Shown piece after piece: positions 1-6,848 of a DNA stretch of 11,822 nt. Position 1 is the stretch's first letter. Each line of letters begins with the position of its first letter. The DNA is from Pseudomonadota bacterium (GTDB lineage Bacteria > Myxococcota > Myxococcia > Myxococcales > Anaeromyxobacteraceae): contig JAEYZK010000212.1 of NCBI GenBank assembly GCA_023428085.1, forward strand, positions 1-11,822, given 5' to 3'. The translations under genes and the position numbers were made by a program. The notes below the pieces were generated by a model, which was given only the letters and a program-made list of their open reading frames with translations, searched no databases and was not told the origin of the DNA.

Positions 1-2392
1 CGCCGCCTGGGCTCCGGGCGTCCTCCGGCGCGCGCGGGACCCCGTGGACGACGAGGGCCGTCGCCGTCCACCAGGTCGGATACGGGCCGGTCGAGGCGGC
101 GGTCACCGAGATGCCGTCCTCCGACGACTTGCACGAGTAGTGGATACGCCGGAGCGCGCCGTCGCGGTGGTCGAACCCCTCGCCGGCGTCGAGGTAGAGC
201 GCCCCCCGGCAGTCAGGCCCGGGCCAGACGTGCACGGTGAGCGTCCCCTGCGGAGCGTCGGCCGCGCGTGCCATCGCCGGGCCCTCGGGGACGATCGCAC
301 CGGCCCGGGCGAGGACGCGGACGCTGCCGGCCGGGGGCGGCGTCAGCTCGACCCGGCCGCCCAGGAGCCGCGCGCCCGTCTCCACGTCGAACCACGCGCC
401 GCCCGGGAGCGTCACCGCGAACGGGGCGGACCCCTCGACCAGCTTCGGGGCGACGAGCAGGTCGCGGCCGAGCAGGAAGGCGCGCTCCTCGGTCGCCGCC
501 GGGTCGGCCGGGTGCTCGAGCCAGAGCGGACGCATCGGGGGCAGACCGGTGCGGGACGACTCCTCGAACAGCGTGTACAGGAACGGCAGGAGCCGGTACC
601 GGCGCTCCACCGCCGCGCGCCGCCGCGCGAGGTGCTCGGCGCCGTGCACCCAGGGCTCGCGCCGGCAGGCCCCCTTGTCGGAGTGGTTCCGGTAGAAGGG
701 CTGGTAGGCGCCCAGCTCCATCCACTCCGTGAGGAGGGCCGCGTCCGGGCAGCCGACGAACCCGCCCACGTCTGCGCCGACGAAGCCGACCCCCGAGACG
801 CCGAGCCCCAGCAACGTGGGGAGCGTGAGCGCCAGCGACGCCCGGTCGGCGCGGTTGTCGCCGGTCCAGGTCGCCGCCCAGCGCTGGGTGCCGGCGAACG
901 CCGCCCGCGTGAGGACGAAGGGCCGCGCCGCGGGCCGGAGCGCCAGCACGCCCTCGAAGGTCGCGCGCGCCTGGAGGTGGCCGTAGACGTTGTGGATGGC
1001 CACGTGGTCGGCGGTGCGGCCGCCCTCGAGCCGGTGGATCACCTCCTCCGGCATCGACTTCCGCACGTTGACGAGCGTGGGCTCGTTCATATCGTCCCAG
1101 AACCCGGCCACGCCCGCCTCCACGTACGCGCGGTACAGGCCGCCCCACCAGGCGCGCGTCCGGGCCAGCGTGAACTCCGGGAAGACGCTCAGGCCGGGCC
1201 ACGCCTTGCCCGTGAAGGGCCGCGCGTCCGGGAGGAGCGCGCCATCCTCGGTCCAGTCTCCCGGATCGTAGATGAAGTGGTCGCCCCGCATGCCGCTCTC
1301 GAAGGGCTCGGTCCCGGCCTTCTGCTGGACGTGCGGGTCGGTGGGCACGGCCGTCCGGATGCCGTCGGCGCGCAGGTCCGCGACCATCGCCTCGAAGCGC
1401 GGGAAGGTGCGCCGGTTCACCCGGAACGGCGCCAGGTCCTCCTGGAAGTCGATGTCGATCCAGATGGCGTCCACCGGGAACCGCTCCTGCCGGAACCTGG
1501 CCGCGAGGGCGCGAACCTCCGCCTCGGTCTCGTAGCTGTAGCGCGACTGGTGGTAGCCGAGCGCCCAGCGCGGCGGGAGAGGAGTCCGGCCGGTGAGGGC
1601 GGTGTACGCCGAGATCACGCCGCGGGGATCCGGGCCGGCGAAGAGGTACAGGTCGAGCGCGCCGCGCTCGACCTGCCAGCGGAGGCGGTCGGGGCGGGCG
1701 GCGCCCACGTCGGCGTGCGACCGCGCGGCGGAGTCCACGAAGAGCCCGCGGGTCACACCTCCCCGGACCAGGAGCGCGAAGGGGATCGACTTGTAGAGCG
1801 GGTCGGTGTCCTGCTTCCACCCGTAGGCGTCGTAGTTCCAGAACGAGTACGCGGTCCCCCGCCGGTCCTGGGCGTGGGCCTTCTCGCCCAGGCCGTAGAC
1901 GCGCTCGTCGGGGTGGAGCGCCAGCGCGAACACCCCGCCGTTCCCGGCGGGGTCCCAGGCCACGGCCTCGGGCACCTCGGACACCTCGCGGCCCTCGGCG
2001 TCGAGCAGCGCGAAGGCGAGCGTCCTCCGATCGACGCGCAGGGCGACCGGCCCCGCGCGCAGCGTGACCTGCTCGCCCGACTCCTCGACCTGGAAGGGCA
2101 CGCGCTGGAGCGCCGCCGGATCCACCGCGAACGACGCCTCCGGAGCCTCCGCGCCGACGGGCCAGAGCCGCACCCGCACCGTCCCCGGGAGGGGGAAGCT
2201 GGCGCGGAGATGGGCGCCTGGGGCGAACACGTCCACGCCGTCCGCGCGCCGGACGAGCGGTGGGAGGTCGGCCGGAACCGGGGCGGCCGTACGAGGCGGC
2301 GCGGCCGGCTCCGGCGCGGCGACGGGCGGGCCGGTGCGGCACGCGAGGAGCGGCGCGGCGAGGAGGAGGGCGGTCCGGAGCGCGGGGTTCAC
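1..2392 (-). CDS. Secreted lipoprotein GH31 alpha-glucosidase, 3' end cut by window edge
   Basis: A glycoside hydrolase family 31 enzyme, expected to release glucose (or a related sugar) from the non-reducing end of alpha-glucosides by a retaining mechanism. The GTG at 2392 is the only start before the upstream in-frame region becomes implausible; no good ribosome site is visible. Residues 1-18 form a lipoprotein signal (hydrophobic stretch, then LLAC, Cys18), so it is probably membrane-anchored outside the cytoplasm. Visible landmarks are YGLGEK in the N-terminal beta domain, WIDIDF at 311-316, the nucleophile Asp434 in FWDDMNEP, the acid/base Asp512 in TWTGDN, and FVGADVGGF shortly after. 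The barrel is followed by beta domains resembling the DUF5110-type C-terminus. About 797 codons are present, near full family length, so little is missing. It follows the small lipoprotein by 35 nt. The flanking signature resembles the alpha-glucosidase clade more than alpha-xylosidases, but the substrate is inferred. Family is near certain. Confidence 0.93.
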   Translation of the reverse strand, partial: MNPALRTALLLAAPLLACRTGPPVAAPEPAAPPRTAAPVPADLPPLVRRADGVDVFAPGAHLRASFPLPGTVRVRLWPVGAEAPEASFAVDPAALQRVPFQVEESGEQVTLRAGPVALRVDRRTLAFALLDAEGREVSEVPEAVAWDPAGNGGVFALALHPDERVYGLGEKAHAQDRRGTAYSFWNYDAYGWKQDTDPLYKSIPFALLVRGGVTRGLFVDSAARSHADVGAARPDRLRWQVERGALDLYLFAGPDPRGVISAYTALTGRTPLPPRWALGYHQSRYSYETEAEVRALAARFRQERFPVDAIWIDIDFQEDLAPFRVNRRTFPRFEAMVADLRADGIRTAVPTDPHVQQKAGTEPFESGMRGDHFIYDPGDWTEDGALLPDARPFTGKAWPGLSVFPEFTLARTRAWWGGLYRAYVEAGVAGFWDDMNEPTLVNVRKSMPEEVIHRLEGGRTADHVAIHNVYGHLQARATFEGVLALRPAARPFVLTRAAFAGTQRWAATWTGDNRADRASLALTLPTLLGLGVSGVGFVGADVGGFVGCPDAALLTEWMELGAYQPFYRNHSDKGACRREPWVHGAEHLARRRAAVERRYRLLPFLYTLFEESSRTGLPPMRPLWLEHPADPAATEERAFLLGRDLLVAPKLVEGSAPFAVTLPGGAWFDVETGARLLGGRVELTPPPAGSVRVLARAGAIVPEGPAMARAADAPQGTLTVHVWPGPDCRGALYLDAGEGFDHRDGALRRIHYSCKSSEDGISVTAASTGPYPTWWTATALVVHGVPRAPEDARSPGG

Positions 2393-2427
2393 CGCGCGAG
2401 TGTACGCGGGGAGAGGAGGGGGGTGAA

Positions 2428-2799
2428 CTACTCGTCCGCGTGCGGGTCCACCATCGCCGGGTACGCGGTCCAGGTGCCGCCCCTCCAGCCGCACATCTCG
2501 GCCCAGGGCCCGAGCCCCTCCGTCGCGTACACGCGCACCTCGACATGGAGGAGGCCGTCGTGCGTGACGCACGTGCCGCCGATGCCATCGGCGGGGCAGG
2601 CGTCCACCTCGTGAAAGGCGCTGCTGGGGCAGCTCATGGTCGTCGGCACGTCCCGGGAGATCTCCTGGCAGCTCTCGCCGGAGTTCGCCTGGCAGGACAG
2701 GTGGGTGCGCTGCTCGTCGTCGCCGCCGCCACCGCCGCCACAGCCGAGCATCAGTCCGCACGCCACGAGCGCCACCGCAGGAAGTTCACGAAGCGTCAT
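2428..2799 (-). CDS. Small cysteine-rich lipoprotein, unknown function
   Basis: A 123-residue protein I do not recognise as a named family. It begins with a short hydrophobic signal ending in LMLGC (Cys20). A run of six glycines and two aspartates follows, typical of the flexible tether of a lipidated protein; the -3 residue of the lipobox is Met rather than Leu, so lipidation is likely but not textbook. The mature part has six cysteines (36, 44, 57, 68, 77, 103), an even number that suggests three disulfides outside the cytoplasm. The C-terminal third contains VEVRVYATEGLGPW and WRGGTW, which look like a small beta domain. A strong ribosome site (AAGGAG, about 6 nt before the ATG) supports the start. 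It sits 31 nt after the RDD gene and 35 nt before the GH31 gene, so co-expression is likely. Function unknown. Confidence 0.85.
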   Translation of the reverse strand: MTLRELPAVALVACGLMLGCGGGGGGDDEQRTHLSCQANSGESCQEISRDVPTTMSCPSSAFHEVDACPADGIGGTCVTHDGLLHVEVRVYATEGLGPWAEMCGWRGGTWTAYPAMVDPHADE

Positions 2800-2805
2800 G
2801 GTGCA

Positions 2806-2813
2806 CTCCTTCC
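2806..2813 (-). promoter_or_regulatory. Ribosome binding site of the small lipoprotein
   Basis: The minus strand reads GGAAGGAG ending 6 nt before the ATG at 2799. It is the clearest Shine-Dalgarno on the minus strand of this window and fixes the start of the 123-residue lipoprotein. Confidence 0.75.
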
Positions 2814-2830
2814 GATCCGGGAGAAGCCGC

Positions 2831-3568
2831 TCAGGAGAACGCGTCCACGTCGAAGCGGCGGCGGTAGTCGTCGACGGCGATGACCTGCGTGTTCGCGGCC
2901 TTGTCCCCGAGGCGGCGGCCGTCCGAGGCCGCGAGCACCACGACGGGCTCGACGAGGCCGCCCACGTACGGGATGAGGCCGAGGGCCATCATGATCGCCG
3001 CGCGCCCCGCGGACTGGCCCATGGTGCAGGGCTGGTTCGTGGGCAGGTGGACCACCATCAGCTTCATCAGCTTCTTGCCGACGCTCTGCCCGTTCGCGCG
3101 GCCGTCCTTGATGAACTGGTAGACGATCCCGGCCAGCATCAGGAGACCGCCGAGGATCCCGAAGATCGCGGCGACGGCGCCGTTCTCGTTCGAGGCCCCC
3201 ACGATCGCGACGATGATGAGCACGATCGCGGGGAACATGAACAGGAAGCTGTCCACCAGGTGCGCCGCGAACCGCGCGACGAGCGGCGCCTTCGGGTAGA
3301 CGAACTGCTGCTGCCCGTAGGCCGGCGGCGCGTACGCCCGCGGTGCCGGCTGCTGCGGACCGGGCGGCGGCGCGCTCGGCGCGATCGCCGGCGCGGCGGA
3401 GGCGAGCTCCGGGAGCGTGTTCCAGGGCTGCCAGTCGGACATCCCGGCCCGCCAGACGTGCGCGCCCGCGGGGAGCCGGCCCGAGCGGATCATGCCGGCG
3501 AGCGCCTCCTCGTCCACAGGCCCAGCCTGATTCCCCGCCTCCAGGTAGTACCAGCTCGCTTCGCTCAT
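2831..3568 (-). CDS. GYF_2-domain RDD-family membrane protein
   Basis: A 245-residue inner-membrane protein. Residues 5-55 (WYYLEAGNQAGPV, then a WQPWNTLPEL-type end) match the GYF_2/DUF4339 domain, a small cytoplasmic module thought to bind proline-rich or other protein partners. Residues 56-95 are a Pro/Ala/Gln-rich linker. Residues 96-235 are an RDD domain: the signature Arg and Asp lie in ARFAAHLVDSF, there are three hydrophobic segments (about 108-124, 131-152, 187-211), and NGQSVGKKLMKLMV is the typical loop between segments two and three. GYF_2-RDD fusions are common in bacteria. RDD proteins have been linked to ion transport in a few cases, but no general substrate is known. The frame stays open far upstream; the ATG at 3568 is chosen because the GYF_2 domain begins directly after it and GGGGAG lies 9 nt before it. 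First gene of a probable operon with the lipoprotein and GH31 enzyme. Confidence 0.9.
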   Translation of the reverse strand: MSEASWYYLEAGNQAGPVDEEALAGMIRSGRLPAGAHVWRAGMSDWQPWNTLPELASAAPAIAPSAPPPGPQQPAPRAYAPPAYGQQQFVYPKAPLVARFAAHLVDSFLFMFPAIVLIIVAIVGASNENGAVAAIFGILGGLLMLAGIVYQFIKDGRANGQSVGKKLMKLMVVHLPTNQPCTMGQSAGRAAIMMALGLIPYVGGLVEPVVVLAASDGRRLGDKAANTQVIAVDDYRRRFDVDAFS

Positions 3569-3616
3569 GCTCCGCCGCTCCCCGCTGTGCCCGGCGACTG
3601 GGCGTGATGGATGGAC

Positions 3617-3644
3617 GCCTGGGCTCAGTGTACCAAGCCCAGGC
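3617..3644 (-). promoter_or_regulatory. Inverted repeat around a candidate extended -10 promoter for the RDD operon
   Basis: GCCTGGGCT (3617-3625) and AGCCCAGGC (3636-3644) are perfect 9-bp inverted arms separated by 10 nt. The spacer, read on the minus strand, contains TGGTACACT, an extended -10 form (TGN plus TACACT, four of six matches to the consensus). No convincing -35 is present at the normal distance. Transcription would start near 3620, giving a leader of about 50 nt before the RDD gene. Arms framing a -10 suggest operator control, though the element could also form an RNA hairpin. Confidence 0.4.
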
Positions 3645-3783
3645 CGGGAGCGAGTGTCCGCGGAGGTGAGACCGTGGCGCCCGGCGCGTCGGACGACCGT
3701 GCAGCCGCGTGCAGCCGCCGATCGATCCGATTCACGACGAGTCGCAGAAGGCGGCCCGGTGAGCCCGCGCCTGCCGTCGGAAC

Positions 3784-3800
3784 GGAGCCGCCGCGGCTCC
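3784..3800 (-). terminator. GC-rich hairpin downstream of the deacetylase
   Basis: GGAGCCGC and GCGGCTCC are perfect inverted arms one base apart, so effectively a 6-bp stem with a 5-nt loop. It lies 68 nt past the deacetylase stop on the minus strand. No T-tract follows. It could help terminate or stabilise the message, but hairpins this short arise often at this GC content. Confidence 0.25.
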
Positions 3801-3841
3801 TCCAGGACCGCGGCGGCCCGTCCTCGTCCTCGGCTGGGCTC

Positions 3842-3860
3842 GCGCTCCCCTGGGGGGCGC
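3842..3860 (-). terminator. GC-rich hairpin directly after the deacetylase stop codon
   Basis: Arms GCGCTCCCC (3842-3850) and GGGGGGCGC (3852-3860) pair with a single wobble position. The element starts 7 nt after the deacetylase stop codon on the minus strand. No T-tract follows, so intrinsic termination is uncertain. Confidence 0.3.
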
Positions 3861-3867
3861 GCGGGGG

Positions 3868-5247
3868 CTACGGCGCGGGCGCGAGGGTGAGCGCGCCGGC
3901 GTCGAGGGCGACCTCGTAGTAGCCGTGCGGATCCCAGGTGAGCGCGTGGCCACCCTGGGAGAGGACGCCGCCGCTCACGGTGACGCGGACGTACTTGCCC
4001 GGCGGGAAGTTGGGCGGGAGCGTCCACGTCCAGGTCGTCGCGCCGGCGCCGTCGGTGGTGCTCGCCGCGTGCCGGAGGAGGTCCCTGCCGATCCGGTACG
4101 AGGCGACGTCGACCACGGTGCCGCCCCAGACGTCGCCGAGCGACTTCAGGTACTCCATCGACGCCGCGACGTTCGCGGCCGGGACGGCGCAGCAGCCGTC
4201 GGCCTCGTCCGCGAGGGCGGGGTCCAGCCGGTGGAACAGGAACGTCCTCCACTGGTGGTCCGCGCGGGCCGCGTCGATGCTGTCCGCGATGGCCTCCATC
4301 GTGTCGCCGAGCTCGCCCCAGGGATCCGTCTGCCCCGGCTCGACGATCGGTCCGAACCAGTCGCTCGGGAGGTTGTCCTGGTTCGCGAGGTCGTCGGCCG
4401 AGACGCCGCCCTGGTACACGCCGCGGTGGGCGATGAACCCCGCCGCGTTCGCGTAGGTCCTCCAGTTGGCGTTGCCGTACGGCGAGGCCATGGTCCAGAC
4501 CCCCGGCTGCCCGAACGTCGTCTTGATGAACTCCGTCGCTGCGTCGACCTCCTCCTGCGGCGTCTGGCTCGCGTTCGGCGTGCCGTGGTCGTAGGCGCAC
4601 TGCGTGAACACGCCGGCGGCGTCCACCTGGCAGTGGTCCTCGGTGTGGTTGCCGATCTCGTTCCCGTCCGCGTAGACCTGCGGCCAGAACGACGACTCCC
4701 GCACGACCTGGGACGGCGAGACGTAGAACGTCATCGGGATGCCGGGCGCGCTGATGACCTCGTAGTTGGGCGGCCCGTCCGGGGGATCGTAGGCCTGCGA
4801 GATGCGGGCATCATCGAACGTGTACGAGACCGCGCCCGCGAACCCGGCCCAGCTCAGGACCGAGAGGTTGGTCGCGTCGCCGTTCGGCTGGGGGACGTCG
4901 CTGCTCGCGGTCGGCGGCAGCGTCGACGCGCCGGGCGTGCCGGACCAGAACCGGGCGCCCACGAGCAGGTCGCCGTCCACGGTGAAGGTGGTCGTGGTGG
5001 TGCTGCCCGAGGCTGCGCCCGACCAGCCGGTGAAGACGTGGCCGGAGTCCGGGGTCGCGGTCAGGGTCACGACCTTCCCCTCGGGGTAGGAGTACACGCC
5101 GGGCGCGGGATCCGTCGTGCCGCCACCCCACGCGAAGATCCGCACGGTGTGCGTCGGGTCCGGCGCGCCGCCCGAACTCTCGTCGCACGCCGCGCCGAAC
5201 ACGAGCGCGGCGGCTGCCATCAAGAACGCCACTGGATGAGTACGCAT
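3868..5247 (-). CDS. Lipoprotein polysaccharide deacetylase (NodB-type) with InlB-type repeat
   Basis: A 459-residue exported protein. Residues 1-20 are a signal with Cys21 as probable lipid site (GAAC, an imperfect lipobox because -3 is Gly). Residues 33-101 match a divergent InlB B-repeat (a VVTLTATPDSGHVFTGWSG core), a small beta module common in surface proteins. Residues 138-385 are a NodB homology domain, CE4 fold: TFDD at 143-146 (catalytic base Asp145 and metal ligand Asp146), HTEDH at 201-205 (two metal-binding His), SPYG at 255-258, and FLFH at 336-339. The metal triad is intact. The Arg usually found before PYG is absent (the local sequence is MASPYG). Residues 400-455 are a further beta region. 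Expected reaction: removal of N- or O-acetyl groups from a cell-surface or environmental polysaccharide; substrate unknown. The ATG at 5247 is preferred over one 22 codons earlier because it opens the signal and has GGAGAGG before it. It has its own candidate promoter. Confidence 0.9.
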   Translation of the reverse strand: MRTHPVAFLMAAAALVFGAACDESSGGAPDPTHTVRIFAWGGGTTDPAPGVYSYPEGKVVTLTATPDSGHVFTGWSGAASGSTTTTTFTVDGDLLVGARFWSGTPGASTLPPTASSDVPQPNGDATNLSVLSWAGFAGAVSYTFDDARISQAYDPPDGPPNYEVISAPGIPMTFYVSPSQVVRESSFWPQVYADGNEIGNHTEDHCQVDAAGVFTQCAYDHGTPNASQTPQEEVDAATEFIKTTFGQPGVWTMASPYGNANWRTYANAAGFIAHRGVYQGGVSADDLANQDNLPSDWFGPIVEPGQTDPWGELGDTMEAIADSIDAARADHQWRTFLFHRLDPALADEADGCCAVPAANVAASMEYLKSLGDVWGGTVVDVASYRIGRDLLRHAASTTDGAGATTWTWTLPPNFPPGKYVRVTVSGGVLSQGGHALTWDPHGYYEVALDAGALTLAPAP

Positions 5248-5290
5248 GACACCTCTCCAAGCTCTGGGTTCGCTGAGTGCCCGGGCGACT

Positions 5291-5333
5291 CCACGCCTCG
5301 CCGAGCCCGCCACTTCCCCGACTCCAGGCGTGG
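5291..5333 (-). repeat. Inverted repeat in the deacetylase leader
   Basis: CCACGCCT (5291-5298) and AGGCGTGG (5326-5333) are perfect 8-bp arms with a 27-nt spacer. GACTCCA also occurs twice in direct orientation (5287-5293 and 5320-5326). If the promoter at 5361-5388 is used, this lies in the untranslated leader and could form a stem before the ribosome site. No match to a known riboswitch was recognised. Confidence 0.35.
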
Positions 5334-5360
5334 CCCTGGGACGACGTGCTCGTGGGCTGC

Positions 5361-5388
5361 ATTAACCCGCGCGGACGGAGGCCGTCAA
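5361..5388 (-). promoter_or_regulatory. Candidate sigma-70-type promoter for the deacetylase
   Basis: On the minus strand TTGACG (5388-5383, five of six to the -35 consensus) is followed after 16 nt by GTTAAT (5366-5361, four of six to the -10). The AT-richer patch around it stands out from the surrounding GC-rich DNA. It would give a leader of roughly 105 nt. Confidence 0.5.
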
Positions 5389-5430
5389 TGATAAGCCTGT
5401 TCTAAACCGATTCAGAGCACCTCTTCCGAC

Positions 5431-5458
5431 CGGATCGGCCGCGTTTGGGGCCGATCCG
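5431..5458 (-). terminator. 10-bp-stem hairpin after the seven-segment membrane protein
   Basis: CGGATCGGCC (5431-5440) and GGCCGATCCG (5449-5458) form a perfect 10-bp stem with an 8-nt loop, 44 nt past the membrane-protein stop codon on the minus strand. It is the strongest hairpin among the intergenic regions. There is no T-run after it, which is common in GC-rich genomes, so it is a likely rather than a proven terminator for the unit above it. Confidence 0.5.
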
Positions 5459-5502
5459 CCGACGCGGGGCGGCCCGGCGCCGCCATCGGCGCACCCCGAG
5501 GA

Positions 5503-6741
5503 TCACTCTCCACGACACGCTTCGACCGTGAACCACCGGAAGCCGAGCGCGCCCGGTCGGAGCCGCGGGCAGACCCCGTCGCCGACCGCGGTGCGCTCGT
5601 ACCTCCTCCGCCCCACGTCCACCTCGTCCTCCTCGGTCACCGGGCCCCACGGCGTGAGCTCGAGGAGGTAGGCCGTGTGCCTGCCGTGGGAGACGCGCTT
5701 GCCGACCACGTGCGCCTCGAAGGTCTCGCCCGGAGCGCGGTCGAGCACGGCGTTGCCGAGCGTCATCGAGCCCCACGCCCACGGCGCCAGCATGAGCGCG
5801 AAGAGCGGGACGAGGTACCAGCGTCGGAGCGCGCGCGGGTCGCAGGCGCGGAGCGCGAGGGTCGCCGCGATCGCCGCCGGCGCGGTCCAGAGCGCCGGCG
5901 GCGTCCAGTCGATCATCCGCAGGTCGATGGCGGCACGGGCCAGGAGGACGAACCCCGGCGCCAGCAGCGGGAAGAGGAGATTGGGCCGTGGATCGTTCCG
6001 CTCGCCCTCGAGCGAGTAGGCGCCGCGGCCGAGGAGCAGGACGATCCCGATCGCGACGGGAGCCGCCGCGAGGAGCCCGATGGCCAGCGCGTACGGTCGG
6101 GGCCAGACGAGGCCCCAGCCGAGGAGGGCGACGCCGGCGCCGGTCGCGAGGCGGGCGGCGCGGCGCGCCCTGCGGAGCGAGGCGCGCCGCTCGTCCTCGG
6201 AGCGACCCAGCGCCGGCGCCTTCAGCAGCTCCGCCTCCAGGCGCCCCCGCTCCGCCGCGTCGAGATCCGGCAGCGCCGCGAGCCAGGCCGTGAACGCCTC
6301 GTCCGCCGTCCAGTGTCGCCGTCTCCGGAAGGGCTTCCGTCCGTTCCGGAACTCGAGCACGAGCAGGCCCTGTCCGTCCCGGCCCGCGATCGACCGCTGC
6401 CCGGCGAGCTCGCTCTTCGAGAAGCGGCACCGCCGGCCACGCCACTCGACGAACTCGATCGCGTCGTCCCACAGCACGACGCGCGCGCTCCGGAGCGCGA
6501 GCAGCCGGAGGAGGAACACCCCTGCGAGCAGCAGGAGGAGGAGTCCGGTCAGCACCATCGGCCGCGGGCCCCCGCCGGCGCCTCCGCGCGACGCCCAGAC
6601 GAGGAACACCACGCCCACCGCGGCGAACATCGCCGCGACCCGTCCCCACCGGAGTCGCTCGGCCCTGGAGGCCGGATACGTCCGCGGCCACTCGATCGCG
6701 GACGGGCCCTGCGCCCGCTCCCCTGTCGGTTCGAACGCCAT
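5503..6741 (-). CDS. Seven-segment membrane protein with PH-like cytoplasmic region, unknown function
   Basis: A 412-residue integral membrane protein without a recognised named family. Two hydrophobic segments (about 34-50 and 61-83) lead into a soluble stretch of roughly 85-160 that begins ARVVLWDDAIEFVEW and has the alternating strands of bacterial PH-like domains (a prediction, not a firm match). A charged helical stretch follows (162-198). Further hydrophobic segments lie near 200-238 (probably two), 254-272, 284-299 and 307-333. The C-terminal 80 residues are soluble, with HVVGKRVSHGRHTAYLLELTP, two cysteines (391, 409), and an ending rich in aromatic residues. I recall similar uncharacterised proteins in other GC-rich Gram-negatives but cannot assign a role. 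The ATG at 6741 opens the frame; no strong ribosome site is visible. It lies 107 nt after the TPR-zincin gene. Confidence 0.8.
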   Translation of the reverse strand: MAFEPTGERAQGPSAIEWPRTYPASRAERLRWGRVAAMFAAVGVVFLVWASRGGAGGGPRPMVLTGLLLLLLAGVFLLRLLALRSARVVLWDDAIEFVEWRGRRCRFSKSELAGQRSIAGRDGQGLLVLEFRNGRKPFRRRRHWTADEAFTAWLAALPDLDAAERGRLEAELLKAPALGRSEDERRASLRRARRAARLATGAGVALLGWGLVWPRPYALAIGLLAAAPVAIGIVLLLGRGAYSLEGERNDPRPNLLFPLLAPGFVLLARAAIDLRMIDWTPPALWTAPAAIAATLALRACDPRALRRWYLVPLFALMLAPWAWGSMTLGNAVLDRAPGETFEAHVVGKRVSHGRHTAYLLELTPWGPVTEEDEVDVGRRRYERTAVGDGVCPRLRPGALGFRWFTVEACRGE

Positions 6742-6848
6742 CTGCCGAGTTCAGCACGTCCCGGCGACACCGTCCACGCGTCCTCCGGACAGGCCGCCGC
6801 GGCGCTCCTCGCGAGGGCGTCCCTGGAGCGAATGTCCGGCCCCGCGCG

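Larger units (their letters stand above)
3569..3867. other. Intergenic region between the deacetylase and the RDD operon
   Basis: About 300 bases without a convincing gene. Short frames on both strands here give arginine/proline-rich proteins of the kind random GC-rich DNA produces. It holds the 9-bp inverted repeat with an extended -10 at 3617-3644, a 10-bp tandem direct repeat (CGTGCAGCCG twice, 3698-3717), and two GC-rich hairpins (3784-3800 and 3842-3860) downstream of the deacetylase stop. Confidence 0.6.

Noticed and set aside
44..2614. Very long plus-strand open frame (856 codons) opposite the GH31 gene
   Set aside because: Its product is Arg/Gly/Pro-rich without motifs, while the opposite strand encodes a complete set of GH31 catalytic motifs. 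It is an antisense shadow of GC-rich codon use.
3569..4600. Upstream extension of the RDD frame into the deacetylase gene
   Set aside because: The residues are Arg-rich and motif-free. The GYF_2 domain starts directly after the ATG at 3568, and the deacetylase occupies the region in another frame.
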